Assembly: GCF_000002865.3 (NCBI RefSeq)
Contig: NW_001865065.1
Location: forward strand, 77,733-141,732
From: Monosiga brevicollis MX1
Lineage: Eukaryota > Opisthokonta > Choanoflagellata > Craspedida > Salpingoecidae
DNA: 64,000 nucleotides
Direction of reading: 5' to 3'
The position numbers and the translations under genes were made by a program. The notes beneath the pieces are model-generated. The model made no database searches and had not been told where the DNA came from. It saw nothing but the letters and a program-made list of their open reading frames with translations. Below are positions 37,582 to 52,687 of this stretch, piece by piece; the first letter of the stretch is position 1; each line of letters begins with the position of its first letter.

Positions 37582-40500
37582 TGTGTGTGTGTGACGCCCT
37601 CCCTTTGCGCAAATGCGCGCTCCTTTATACCACACATCGTGCTTTCCGCAGGTTGTGACACTCCGAAGCACCGCCGCCACAATTGCGGACGAGGACACCT
37701 TGGACCCGGACATCATTGGACTGCCACAGTTGATGCCCATGGCTAGCCTACAGGCGATCCAGGACCTCGATCAAGGCCGTCCTGATGTCAATGCCATCCT
37801 TATTTTGCGCCCCATCGCCGAAAAGCAAAAGCGGCGTGACGTTCACAGCGCCATCCGCTCCACCTGCCCCAATCTGCTCACCTGCGTCCGTAAGGTGTTC
37901 CCCGCTGAGCTCCTGACTCATGCTCGCGTTATCGAGCACGAAGAGCGTGCCAATAGCAGTGCTGTGGAAGACGATCCGGGTGCAGAGAACGACATTGTCA
38001 TTATGCACCTCCGAGGCTCCCTGCGCCCTCACATTCCGGATAGCAACACCGGCCGCCACCACACCACCGCCCCCTACACGCATTTCACCATGGTCAAGGT
38101 GAACCAGGAGACGGTGCAGTGCCTTACCCAGCTGGCTCGTGCTGGCAAAATCAAGGACAGCCGCCTCAGGTATGCCGTTTTTCTTTTTTTCCTTGTTGCT
38201 GATATCTATGCGCCCCGGTGGAGCCGCAGCTCCCCCGGTTTGTGTTAACCCAACTCTGGTCGGTCATTTTAGCTTCGCCGGCACCAAGGACCGTCGCGCC
38301 ATCACCGTGCAGCGTATTGCTGCCGAGCGCACGCCGGCCATTCGCATCAAGGGCGGTGCCGATCGCTCTTCGGGTCAGATCCTTGACCCATGTGCCGAGT
38401 AACGGCTTGCTCTTGCGCCTCAATGCGCTCCCCTTCGTGCTCAGCTGACCATATCACGCCGCCCCCGCCCTTGCTTGGAACAGGCATTGAAGTGGGCGAC
38501 TTTGCCGATGCCAAGGATGGCCTCTCTCTTGGCAATCTGTGGGGCAACCGTTTTCGCGTCAGTTTGCTTCCTTGCACTTGCCAATGACGAAACGCTTGGC
38601 CATTCGATCCGCCTGGGCCGAGCTGTCAGCTTGCACGGGCTCACCCATGCTCCATCCTTGTCCATGACCCCACAGATTGTGCTTCGCAACGTGGATGGTA
38701 GCCCCGAGCTGATGACTAAGGTGGGTTGGACCTCTGCATCACAAGCTTGCTGCCATCTCTCGTTCTTGCTGTGTGCCTGTGGCGCTCGAATTGGGATTAA
38801 AGAGGCCTCGTCAGAGTTGCTGACCCGCTACGCATCCTTGGTTTGGTACTCCACGTTTATTCATGTGTACAGCGTCTTCAGTCGCTGCGCGAACAAGGCT
38901 TTATCAACTACTTTGGTCTTCAGCGTTTTGGTACTTACAGCGTACCTTCGCACGCCGTTGGTGTGGCGGTGTTGCAAGGCGACTACGCCGCCGCCATTGA
39001 GCTCTTGCTGATGGTAACAACTTTGCACCGCTCTGCCTGGTCCCCTGCCTTTTTGGCCTTGTCAGGCTCTGTCCATGGCACTGACTCAGCCTGTCCTGCT
39101 AATTTTCTTCCTCCTCACTGCTTTGTCATGCGTATGGGCACGCAGCCTCGGGCCCAGGATCGCGACGATGTGGTCGAGGCCCGGAAGATTTGGGCCGAAA
39201 CTCGTGATCCCGCTGCCACCTTTGCAGCCATGCCCGGACATTGCAATCTGGAGCGTAGCGTCCTGCGGGCGTTGGCCCAAAATCCTCTGTTCGTGCGCTC
39301 TAGAACGACACTTTTGCACCCTACGCCGGTCGCAGGGCTGGCCTCAACACTTACGGCATCTGCTTGGGGTGTGTGTGTTTGTATTTAGGGATCCGCGCTT
39401 TGCCTTCATGCGCATGCCCAAGCATTCCAAGACCCTGTACCTGCATGCCGTTCAAAGCTACATCTGGAACCGCGTCGCTTCGTATCGTTATGAGCGCTTT
39501 GGGCGCAAGGCCGTGGCGGGCGATTTGGTGCATGCTCCTGCAGCCGCTGTTGGTGCCCCCGATGTCTTTGTGTGTGAACAAGATGGCAATCAGGTTAGCC
39601 CTATGCTCCCCAAATTTTTCATATTATCTGCTCTCGAGTCGATGTGTGTTTCGGGCTCAGGGAGGAGAGGTTTGCGAGTTTGATGCAATGCACAGCCGCT
39701 CTCAATGGTCCCTGCACTCACGTTGTTGGCATGAATTGACAATGTGTTTGGTGTTCCTGGACAGGTCCCCGTGCGTCGCTTGACAGCCGCCACCGCGGCT
39801 CAGTTTGACATTACCGAGGTCATCCTGCCGACGCCGGGCTTTGCCGTGATTTACCCGAGCAACGGTCAGTTTGACGACTCCATGCCATGCGTGTGGCGTC
39901 GCATGGCTGTGCCTCATGAATGCTGGATGCGTCTTGGTTGCGTTTGCCCATGTGCAGTGGCGACCATGTATGCTGATGTTGTGCAGGAGTTGGGTCTGAC
40001 CTTGGAGCACTTTCATCGCACCTATGGCGACTTGCCGCTGTCGGGTGATTACCGCACATTGCTTGTCATGCCCAAGGATGTGGAGTGGTACGTTTCGGAG
40101 GTAGTGCATGCTGCCGTTCTGATCTCGCTTCCTCATCAAGAGTCGGGAGGCCAGCGCGACAGAGCTGCGCAAGAGGCCTTGCTTTGTCTCACTTTGATCT
40201 TTTTGGCACCCTTTCGCCTATTGCCACAATGGGGACTACGGGCTCACAGGGCTACGACGCGCTATGACACGGTGGAGGAGCCTTTGATCTGGTCTGACTT
40301 GGACTTGATGAAGCAGGGCCGCCCAACCTCGAGCTCCTTCAAGGAGAGCATCGTGCCACCGGTAGCCTCGGGCCAGTATGGTGCCCTCTTGTTGCAGCTT
40401 TCCCTGCCCTCTTCGACGTATGCCACCATGGCCCTGCGCGAATTGACGCGCATGCGCACCGACCCGTCTCACCAGGTTCGTGCACCCATGAATCATGGGC

Positions 40501-40663
40501 GCGGTGGGGGCATGGTCAAGCGTCAACGCCTCTCTTATTGCAACGTGTGGTTTAGATGACACTCAACGTGGGCGGGGCGCCCAGTGCCAAGCGGGTCAAG
40601 GCGGCCCAGGATGACCAACCTGGGCTTTGGACCGCTCTTCGCACCAACTGCTCCATCCAGTAG
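37100..40663 (+). CDS. PUS7: tRNA/mRNA pseudouridine synthase PUS7 (TruD family)
   Basis: Thirteen exons join in frame: 37100-37261, 37398-37502, 37652-38169, 38273-38373, 38484-38557, 38676-38720, 38873-39013, 39146-39288, 39389-39593, 39765-39864, 39958-40087, 40250-40475, 40556-40663; 685 residues (human 661). The start precedes a Gly-rich leader (HGGGGGGGGSGG). Family blocks: GFHAVIKQRYSDFLVNEID; the catalytic motif FAGTKDRRAITVQ with its Asp; LSLGNLWGNRF; IVLRNVDG; GFINYFGLQRFGT; LYLHAVQSYIWNRV; LPTPGFAVIYPSN; PLSGDYRTLLVMP; and LPSSTYATMALRELTRM. PUS7 isomerises uridine at position 13 or 35 of tRNAs and at UNUAR sites in mRNA. A (GT)n run of about 70 bp (37522-37592) fills intron 2. Intron 8 uses a GTTCGT donor. 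Confidence 0.95.
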
Positions 40664-41570
40664 AGCCCAAAGTTAAAAGCCGAGGCGAGCACGCTACCAA
40701 GTGTCATACCTTTTGAATGTGCAAAAAAACATAAGACAAACACTGACGAGCGAACCGTAGAATTCCAGCAAGTGGCCATCAAGAATGATTGCAAACGGCA
40801 GCCAGATTGCCGAGCAGGGATGCCGGCAGGTCAGAGAAAGCGAAGGAAGCAGGCCTGGTTGAACAGGAAAATCAAACTCAGGGCAGGATTGGCTCTGCAT
40901 TCAAAATCAAAAGTGATACCTTTGTGTCTCTCGGGTGGTTGTCAACCGAGAAAAAGGGCGGTCAATGACGACACTGGCCATTGACCGAAAGGCCTCACCC
41001 CCCAAGGCCCCTCACGTCCCTGACATTGCCAGCCCCCAACAACAACCATGACCCAAAGCCACCTCCCGCCAGGCGTCGCCACTGCCATTTGATCCTCAAC
41101 TCTTGCCTTTTGCTGTGGGGTCTCTCTCTTTTGCTTTTCTCTGTTTGCCTGCTCTCTCTCTCTCTCTCTTTTCTTCATCTTGATGCTATTCAACACGCAG
41201 TCTCTCTCTCTCTGTCTCTCTCTGTCTCTCTCTGCCTTTCTGTCTCTCTGTCTCTCTCTCTCTCTCTGTGTGTCTCTCTCTCTCTGTGTCTCTCTCTCTG
41301 TCTCTCTGTCTCTCAAACTCTCTCTCAAACTCTCTGTCTCTCTGTCTCTGTCTCTGTCTCTGTCTCTCTGTCTCTGTCTCTGTCTCTCTGTCTCTCTGTC
41401 TCTCTGTCTCTCTCGCTCTCTCTCTCTCAGTCAGTCATTTGTGTCGTTGTCAGTGGCTCTTTCTTTCTCTCTCTCTGTGTCTTGTTCACTGTTCAAGGAA
41501 GAAAAAAAAGCTTTTTGGAGCCAAAAGGGCAGGAGCGGGATTGAAGCGACGCCTCACACACGTCGGCAGG
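40664..41570. repeat. Intergenic region with long (CT)n/(CTGT)n tract
   Basis: Between PUS7 and PSMC3, both on the plus strand. The PSMC3-proximal part (about 41120-41440) is a pyrimidine-rich tract of CTCTCTGT and CTCT units with few breaks, lying within 150 bp of the start codon and likely in the promoter or 5' UTR. The open frames across it are Leu/Ser repeats, not genes. Confidence 0.9.
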
Positions 41571-44439
<2,869 letters not shown>

Positions 44440-44705
44440 GCACGAAGCCGCCCTTGGAAAGTGCCCGTCTCTTTTTTTTTCTCTCTCTTTGCTCTCGGTT
44501 GCTGGTACAGTTTGATTGCACAGGCAATTCGCTCACCGCTCAGCGGTGTACCGCCCATCAATTTGGACATGGCCACGTCAAAATTGAAACTGTAAATGCC
44601 ACTATTGTATGCAAGAATCAAACGCGTGTCGATTGCACACGAGTGCGTGCTGGTAGACCCGCAGCTGTGCGTGTCATGGGCGCGTATGCCTGGAATGGCG
44701 GCTAT
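44440..44705. other. Convergent 3' spacer
   Basis: Short unique region between the stop of PSMC3 and the putative end of the NYN gene; it holds both 3' UTRs. The adjoining A-rich stretch (44785-44815) may belong to the NYN gene's UTR. Confidence 0.4.
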
Positions 44706-46363
44706 TCACGCCGCTGGCGTACGATATGCTCTGCATGATCGTCCAACCAATGTATCTGGTTCTACACGTGGGAATAAAAATCCAAAAAAAAAAAAAAATA
44801 AATAAAATAAAATTGGGGTGTGCCACGAGTTTGGAAGGGGCCAAATTGCTCTTGTTTTAAGCAAGCCGAACGAGCACCCATCGAGCCGTACCTTGCCGGA
44901 TGCTGTAAGTCGGGCCAACAACCGAGCGCTGCAGCTGGCGCGCCAGGCCCAAAGATCCACGCTCCAGCCCGCCTCAAGCAAGCGGTCCACGACCTGTGAG
45001 CAGGGGCGAATAAGCCCCGCAAAGCAAGGTCAGCTTGTAAAATCAACCGAAGGATCATGCTGCATCAGCCGAGCGCGAGGGGTCAGACTTACCTGCGCAA
45101 AGGAGCTACCTTGTCCGGCTCGGTTATCGTTGCCATCGCCTGACACTAACACTAACCAGCCCGCCACACCGGCGACACCACAGTCACAGAGGGATAGAAT
45201 GTGGCCGTGCAGCAGATCGTCAACATCAGCCTCCCCTTGACCCTGCTGTCGTCGCTCTGAGACGACATCCACGCCATAGTCTCTATTGAACAATAGACGG
45301 CATATTGCTCGCGTAAAGGTCACGCAGGGTCGCTCATGCTCGTTTTGGAAATGACATTTATATCCACAGCTGTGCTGTGGGGTGATGGTGTGACCCAAAG
45401 TCACTAATCGCAAAACCTGCGGATCAGAAGAACGTACCGTAGCTCATCCTGGTAGCGAAACGCCATTTGGGACCCCACCGCACAGGCTGTTTGAAATCCT
45501 CCAGGATGTGCTGTGAGCAGCGCTTCGGCAAGGGCTGACCAGATCACTCGATGGTCCTGGTGATGAAGTCCTAAGCATGCCATCACCAGGGTAAAGGTTG
45601 ATTACTCCAGGCACTGATGCCAAGGGGAAAGTCACGCTGGCAGAGAGTTTGCGCACCTTTATAGCCGGTATCCATTTTGGTTCCGACCTCAAGATTGGTC
45701 CAGTCAACTACAAGGTGTGACGTGCTCGTAGATTGCAAAAAAGATTTGCAGATCCGGCTGCGCTGCCGCTGCGCCGTGTGACGGGCTCTGCAAACGCCGC
45801 CGTGGGTCATCCATTTGAGAAGAGGCCATTCCGATTCTTTGCCGCAGCAGACGGATTTGAGCATCTGGCGGGGAACATACTTTTCCACCTTGGCTTGAAT
45901 TTCTGCTTCCAAAGCGTTGAGCTGATGGGTCATACCGGTGAGCACAAGAAAGCTGGTTTGGTCATCGTAGCCCTTTGGTGCGTCTACCCGCACGTCCGGA
46001 TAGGCTGTCTGCCATCTCTCCAGATGGCTTCGGCGCGGGCCGCACACATAGCCAAAAAATCTGGCAGCGGCAAGGAGCGGCAAAATGAGAAAATGACTCT
46101 TTCTCGCCATATTAAACAGCGGTCTGGTGCAAAGCTCAAGCACGCTTGAACTAGCGAAGGACGCCGTGGCAAGAAGCTCCGCACCGCGGCTCAATGTCAA
46201 TGACACGCTGTTCCGTATCTGCTTTCGCTGCAAATGAGGGTGTCGGCGTGGCTTTCGGCTCTGTTTCGCTGGCCCTGGGATGTTTCGGTGCATCGACCAT
46301 CGATCGTTCACGCCGAAAAGCCGCAACCTCGGCCTCCACCAAGGCCCGAAGCTCCTCATCCAT
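44706..46363 (-). CDS. NYN/PIN-like ribonuclease-domain protein
   Basis: Clear NYN-domain pieces occur in order on the minus strand. The first strand is HLVVDWTNLEVGTKM (near 45690) with the leading Asp. Then comes LHHQDHRVIWSALAEALLTA (45560), whose best in-frame join (FQTACA to VLRLVTLGHT) uses a GTGGGG donor near 45470. Next are GYKCHFQNEHERP (45350), YGVDVVSERRQQGQGEADVD (45270) and LVLVSGDGNDNRAGQGSSFA (45140). The last exon has VVDRLLEAGWSVDLWAWRAS (44990). The three acidic sites expected of the fold are present. NYN proteins cleave or bind RNA. The N-terminal part is uncertain: a start at 46363 (MDEELRALVEAEVAAFRRE) and a frame around 45990-46110 are both possible. The stop at 44706 follows an unlikely Phe-rich stretch, so the true end may be earlier. 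Confidence 0.6.
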
Positions 46364-46862
46364 GCTGGCGTCCAACTGTGACGGTGTCGTCGCCGTGCAT
46401 GCAGGTAAGCTTTGCAAGTTTTTCAAGAAGAAGATAAAAAAATAAAAATGAAAAACAACAAAATCTGCGCCATCAAATCGAGTTTTTTTTTGCTTGTTTT
46501 TTTTTTATGTGACATCCTTCAAGATTTTGGATTGGTCGATTTGCGTTGCACACATGGGGCCACGCAAGGAGGGCATGTTCGAGGGATATAAACACAGACA
46601 TCTTTCTGGCAACGAATCGAATGAGGCGCAGCTCTCAATCACTGCTCAGCAATGGAAGGGGACGACGCGGCAGTGACAATACAAACAAACAAAAATAAAC
46701 ATTACACAACAACAGGCCAACGCCACGAAAGGAAAAGGCGAGGCTATCATAGAAAAAAAAGGTGGGGCGTACATACCCCATGCAGTCAACTCGAACAAAC
46801 AGTCGCGGAGAGCAGACACTCACAAATCCACACATGGAAGAGCACACATTTAAAACTTTTTT
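46364..46862. other. Spacer between NYN and RING genes
   Basis: Both neighbours lie on the minus strand, so this is the 5' region of the NYN gene plus the 3' UTR of the RING gene. A/T-rich runs occur at 46430-46510. No gene is seen. Confidence 0.4.
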
Positions 46863-48391
46863 TTACTCGCGTGGTTGCGAATCGGAGCCGCGCGACAGGC
46901 GTCGCATTGTTGCACGGGTCAGGCGGAGAGGCTCTGGCGAGGATGACCGTTGTGGTGTTGGCACCGAGTTGGATCGACGCTGTAGCCGGGTGCAAGGAGG
47001 ATGTTGGTGCATGAGTGAATGCGGATTGCCATGGGCCCCAAGTATAATGAGGGGCCCGCTATGCTGGCTCTGGCTCGAGGGGGTAAATTCACATACCCGA
47101 CAGACTCGACGGGGGGCAGGGGTACCGGTGCTTGGGGAAGTGGCAATTCTGGCCTCGTTGCCGGAGGTCATGGACGTTGAGTCTACGCTAGGGTGGCGAC
47201 GCTTTGCAAGGCGTTCACCAGAATCAGATGACGCCTCGGAAGCTTCGTGCACACCGCCTGACATGGCCTGCAAATCGGGAAAAAAAAAAATAAAATAAAA
47301 AAATAAAAAAAATGAGCAAGCAGCACAATTAATGCCTCAGCCACGCCAGCTTGTCTTTTGTTGTTCAATCGTACTGACACAATTCCGTTTCACTTACCGT
47401 GAAGGGGGTGGATGCACAGAACAAGTCGTTTGAGTGGTAATCGTTTGTCGTAGAAAGAGTAAAGAGAAAGTTGGGTGGTGACGGGGCGCGCAGAAATGGA
47501 TCCTCCAATAACGGAGCGGGGGCTTCTGGACGTTGACTGGGCAGTGCTGCCTCCACGGAAGCAAAACGTGGTTCAAGTGGGGCGAATGGAGCAAAGGGGA
47601 GCTCTCGCACCGTCGACGCGGGCGAAGATGACAGTGCTTGGACGCCTCCTTGAGCTGTGAGGCCCGAACGGGTGGCCGGGCGTGGAGATGTTAGGCGCGA
47701 GGTTGATGGGCGTTCGGGCGGCTGGTGATGGGGACGATGGCGGAGGGAACGGCGTCTGGTGATGCGCAAACGGACGCGAGTCTCGTTTGGCGAAAAAGGC
47801 TCCGCGTTGGTTGTGGTCATGGTCGTGGTTGAGGAGGAGGAGGAGGAGGAGGAGGCGGCGGCGGCAGCAGCGGTGGCCGTAGAGGTGACACCGCCAATCG
47901 GTGTCGTGGTGGGCGGTGTTGTCGCTGTTGTCGCTGAGCTTGAGCGCTGATCGGGGCTCGGCAAGCGGTCAGCCAGCGCATTGCGCAGGAAGCTGGCAAA
48001 GTCAAAGCGGCCCTCTATCGCTGGGATCGAGGGCATACCGACTTGCGATTCCGCTTCAGCTTGGGCAGATGGGTTTGAGGCCGGGGTTGAGCGAGAAAAC
48101 CGACGGGGAGCACTTGCGTTGCGCCGTGCAAACATGCGGGCTTGAGCTTCGCGACTGTTTTCTCTGATGCGGTTTCGAAGTCGGGAAATTCGTTGCTGGG
48201 TCGCAGACGGCGTGGTAGATTCGGCTTCGGCATCGGGTCCATGACCCTGAAAGGCCATGACGAGGTGTGGAGCACCATCATTGCTGTCGCTTTCCCGGAT
48301 GAGAAAAGAAGGGGGCATGGCCGCGCCAAAAAACAACATTTGCATTCTTAAAAAACCACGGACAGGGGATTGAGGGAGGAACAGATGAAAG

Positions 48392-48459
<68 letters not shown>

Positions 48460-48856
48460 GAGTGAGGGGAGGGGGAGAAAACGAGGCCAACGACGGGGGA
48501 GGGTGGGTTCAAACGTACAGTAAGTTGGGCAGACCCAAGTCCACTTGGCGCCGACGTTCGGCGCGGCTTTCGAGGAATGCGGGCCAAGGGGTAGAGTCGA
48601 GCGACTTGGAATGGCCTGCCGTGTCAAAGTAGTTGATGACCGCCAGTTCGGCGCGACAAAGGGGGCAGGTGGCGCTGAGCGAGTGCGCATGCTGCCAGGC
48701 ACAGTCGTGGTGAAAGATATGGTGACACTTTAGCTCAACGTGATCTCGCTCGCAGAGCACATCATAACAGATGACGCAATTGTCAGTCTTGGGATCATTT
48801 GTGGGGGCCATGGATGGGGGCTTGGAAGGAGTTGCATTGGCAGAAGACGACGCCAT
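46863..48856 (-). CDS. RING-H2 E3 ubiquitin ligase with disordered C-terminal tail
   Basis: Three exons join in frame (48856-48519, 48346-47398, 47267-46863), giving 563 residues. The start at 48856 (MASSSANATPSKPP) is preferred over an upstream hydrophobic leader (in frame from 49093) because the RING follows within 25 residues; the leader, if used, would make it a membrane or secreted protein. The RING is CVICYD ... LKCHHIFHHDCA ... CPLCRAEL, a C3H2C3 type that recruits E2. The rest is low-complexity: Ser/Thr/Ala runs, Arg-rich ITRRRSLRHRPHHQ and Pro-rich parts with no other domain. Intron 1 contains a 64-nt A homopolymer on the plus strand (poly-T in the transcript). Substrates unknown. 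Confidence 0.75.
48392..48455. repeat. Poly(A)64 homopolymer inside a RING-gene intron
   Basis: Sixty-four A residues without a break. On the coding strand it is poly-T and may serve as a giant polypyrimidine tract before the acceptor at 48347. It is one of the longest homopolymers in the window, and its true length is likely to vary. Confidence 0.95.
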
Positions 48857-49679
48857 TTCGACGGGTAGCGGTGTTGATCTTGTTTCAAAGCCGTAGCAAC
48901 TGCTTGGAGGGAAGGGAGAAACGGAGAGAACCGCTGCAAGGATGGCAGCAATCAACTTGGTGCGACGGCTGTCCAATGCCGGTCTTCTTCTTGGTCGATA
49001 ACCTCTCCGCCAAGCGTTGCTTGCTTTTGCGCACAGCGACGCCAGCAACGTCAATGACAGCGACAATGGCAGCAACACAACACAAACACCCACACAATGT
49101 GGAGAAGAGCGTTCGGCCTGAAAGCTGCTTTAGCTCAAGTCGGCAAAGAGGCTCGGGTACCGACGGCGGCGGCGGCGGCGGCGGCGGCCACCACGTGAAG
49201 CGCAGCGGTGGCGGTACGAGTCGTGCGGAACGTTGTGAGCACGGTCAAGCGCAAGCATTGCAATTCCGGCCTCGCACCATTCAAGTTGCAAGCGAAGAAG
49301 CAAGAATGGGATAAGGGCAGCCGAAGCAGAGCCAAGAGCGCAAAGTCTCAGCGATTACAAAAGGCAGGTCCAAGACGTAGAAGAAGAAGAAGAAGAAGAA
49401 GAGGAGTGGTATTTGCCGACCAATACCCGGGACTGGCGCGGCGCGGCGCGGCGCACACAAGACGCGCCAGGCGGAGAAGAAGGTGCTCGTATTGTTTACC
49501 TCCAAGAGGGCGCGTCCACCCACAATACAAAACCGAGCGCTCTCACAATCAGCAGCGCGGTGTCCACCGACAAGAATTGCTGTGCTGGAATGGATTAGCC
49601 AAGAGCCAAGGGCCAAGGGCCAAGAGCCAAGACCGTGACACACCGTGCAAAAAACTGATCAACCCGACTGCCAAAAAAC

Positions 49680-49723
<44 letters not shown>

Positions 49724-50400
49724 AAGCACAACTACCACATGAGAGAGAGAGAGACAGAGAGAGAGAAAGGTATCAACAGCAACAAGAGACAAACAAAACA
49801 AAACAAAACTAAACAAGGGGGTAATTGTTGACATTTGAGAGGTTAATGCAGAATTATAATTCTACATAACGGTAATCACCTTCACGTAATATACGGTACA
49901 TGTAGAGAAGATGCAGCAGCGCATGTTGCTCCTGCACATCACGGCTCCTCTGCGATGAGCAGCTATAAAGTTTTACCATGTCAATAATCACACTTTAAAA
50001 CTATAAAAGTGTGAAACAAGACTCACTCTGATCAACATTGTAACAAAGCGCTTACCTGTAATACGTCGCGAGTTACCTGTGCGCGTTACTGCAACCGTGG
50101 ATGGAAATTCAGTAGGCGAATGCAGTGACCTGTCATTTTTCATGTCCATGTCAGCTCGCAATGACTTGGCTGGCGGTCGCAAAGCAGATGAGCGACGGAG
50201 TGGCGGGCAGCAAGGGTGGAACAAACTCGCAACAAACTCAATTGGGGGCGGTGATGACGACCCTGCGACTCGCTTTATAAACCAAGACGCGAGCCAGCGC
50301 ACAAGTTAATCATAGGATGCTCAGACAATTCACAAATCTGCTCGCCTCAACATGGCGACAATCACTCAATACTTTTAGATTCGTCCACAGAATGGTCGAC
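48857..50400. repeat. Intergenic region with GGC, GAA and GA repeats
   Basis: 5' region of the RING gene followed by the 3' region of the pseudokinase gene. It has (GGC)n at about 49166-49188, (GAA)n at 49379-49402, a CCAAGAGCCAAGGG-type repeat at 49599-49630, and (GA)n at 49684-49719 and 49741-49766. From 49830 to 50100 the DNA is AT-rich and unique. Several long open frames cross the region but are repeat-driven. Confidence 0.75.
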
Positions 50401-52535
50401 TTAAAACTCAAATTCCTTTTGCATCCAAAAGGAGCCCGTGCCGTGTCCCACAGCCGAGGACAAGAGGGGTGGCGAGGAGGCCGCTGTCGTAACAGTGGGT
50501 AAGCGATGGTTGGTGCCCGAATAGAACGCATCATCATCATCATCACCGCCATCATCACCCCCATTGACCAGGTCATACTCAACCTCGCCGTCCATGTCCC
50601 ATGAGGCGTCGGCCTCCGCACCTTCCTCCTCCGCCTCGGCCAGGTCGTGCACCTGCGTGCCATACAGCGGGTTGCGTCGATGCACGCCCATGGCCAACGC
50701 CGTGTCGTAGATCGAGTCCCGGCCAAAGCGATTGTAAACCGACTCGCGTTGCTGAATCTGCAGCTCTTGCAGCTCGTGGTAGTTGGCCACAAACGCATCC
50801 AAAGCCTGGCGCTCCTCGCCCAGGCGCACGGCGTTGAGCGTGGGGTGCAGACGTTCACCCAAGCCCACGCCCGTGCCTCCAAACTGGTTGACAAAGCGGC
50901 CCAGCGCCTCCTCCACAGCCGCCGCCCGGGGACGCAATGCCGCGTCGCCCGTCCAACAGTGGTGTAGCAAACGATACACCTCACTCGGGCATCCCCGTGG
51001 CTGTCCTGGCCGCGTACCTCGCGCAACCTGCTCCTGCAGCTCCTGCACGTGAAGTTCCGAGTAAGGCGAGCGGCCCGCAATCAACTGCCACACCAATACC
51101 CCCAGCGCCCAGACATCGCTGGCCTCGCTAAAACACTTCTTCTCCTGATTAAACGTCTCTGGGGCCAGAAACCGCATATTCAACCGCAAACGCTCGCGAA
51201 GCACATGGTGGCGCGTGCCCCGATCATAGGGCTGCGCACTGCTAAAATCTGAGAGCATGATCAAATTGCCTTGCCCCAAACTACACGTCTCCAAGCTCAG
51301 GCCCAGGTAAACGAGCTCGCGCCGCGCCAGATATTCCAGCCCACTGGCCACTTGCCGCCCCAGGACCAGCGCGTCCGCCAGCGTCACTGTCACACGCTTG
51401 GCACGACACGCCGTCAGCACGTGATGCAAGGGCCCATACAGCGCGTGTGTCTCCATGTAGAGCCACGGTCGCTGAAGGAGACTCACGCCCAGCAGGCGTG
51501 GGATGTTGGGGTGATCCAGCTGCAACAACATCGAGCAGTGACGCAAGGCCAGATCCTGTTCCAGCTTGCCAGGCTCGAGGGCCATCACCGTGGCCGTGGC
51601 CAGCTCATACTCAAGATTAGCCACAGACACCTCTTCGGCGTCCAAGTGCCGATCGTCCAGCAGTGAGTTGAGCACGGCTACGAGGTGACATCCTCCAAAG
51701 CGCCCCATGCCCAACGAGGTGACGGGTGTCACAAAGAGTCGATCCACCTCACGCGCCAATAATGTGGGCGGTACGGCGGCGACGTCTTCAGGGGCGTCGC
51801 GTCCCGCCACGAGCGGGTTGCCCTCGTTCTCCTCCTGCAATAAACGCACGCGCCTCAACTGCTCCAGAAGTGCATCGGCCGCACCTCGAGCTAGCCGAAA
51901 AATGTGACATACGCTGTGGTCGACCTGAGAATTGCGCTCCACAATGCCCAGCACTACGGGCTCATGCTCATCACCCGCCCTTGTCATGGAGTCTTGCTGC
52001 GGCGCGTCCCCATTCACATGAAAGCAGTGGTGGCCCACGAGCACGGGAAGTGCTATGCTGGCGCGCACCATGCGGGTGCGCAAATCCAAGGCTCGAGCAC
52101 CCTGTGCGTTCACGACCAAATGGATGGGACTGCCATATTCTTCAGAGGTTGCCGCGTTGCCTCGGGCCTCAGCAGCGCGCTGTTGCATGCTCTGTGATGC
52201 CCGTGTCCACACACAAACGCAACCGAATGTACAAAGGGGTATGAACGGACGGTTGGGCAGTCAGTCTGGCGATGAGACAATCCAAACCATGCACGGGACA
52301 GCCGTCTCGTCTCCTCCAAAAGACAATCAACATCTCCGGCGTTGAGAATGCGACCAACCTGGTAGCGACTAGAGAGCTTGGCATAGGCTTTTGTCACGGC
52401 ATGAGGAATATCTGCCGACAGGCAGGTCATTTGTCCTAGGAAGTGCGCGTCAGCCATGGTGGCATTGGCCGTCAAGACGGTGCCCGCGGGTGCTTCTGGT
52501 GCCGCCTCTGCACCATTGACGCGCCACCGCGCCAT
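50401..52535 (-). CDS. PTB-domain tyrosine pseudokinase
   Basis: Two exons (52535-52359, 52191-50401) give 655 residues. The N-terminal part looks like a PTB domain: DAHFLGQMTCLSADIPHAVT, then PIHLVVNAQGARALDLRTRM and EPVVLGIVERNSQVDHSVCH. The kinase fold follows: SLGMGRFGG, ATVMALEPG, LLQLDHPNIPRLLGVSL, LVYLGLSLETCSLGQGNLIM, LSDFSSAQPY, RFLAPETF, SDVWALGVLVWQLIAGRSPY and VYRLLHHCWTGDAALRP, clearly tyrosine-kinase-like. The VAVK Lys is Met, the helix-C Glu is His, HRDLAARN is YLGLSLET, and DFG is DFS, so phosphotransfer is not expected. The tail has several Tyr in acidic or turn contexts, including an NPLY motif (near 50665), which PTB domains bind. An open frame upstream of 52535 allows a further exon, so it may be joined to the neighbouring PTB gene. 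Confidence 0.85.
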
Positions 52536-52687
52536 CCGCGCCCCGATGCCGAGCTAACCACGCGAAAGAACCAAGACAAGGCCAGTTCAGGTCAGCCACG
52601 CTGGTCAGACACACCGGACAAAACGCCAACCCCGTTTTTATTCCTGCCAGAGTCGGACCGGCCCTGCGTCTCAGTTTGTCTGTGGGG

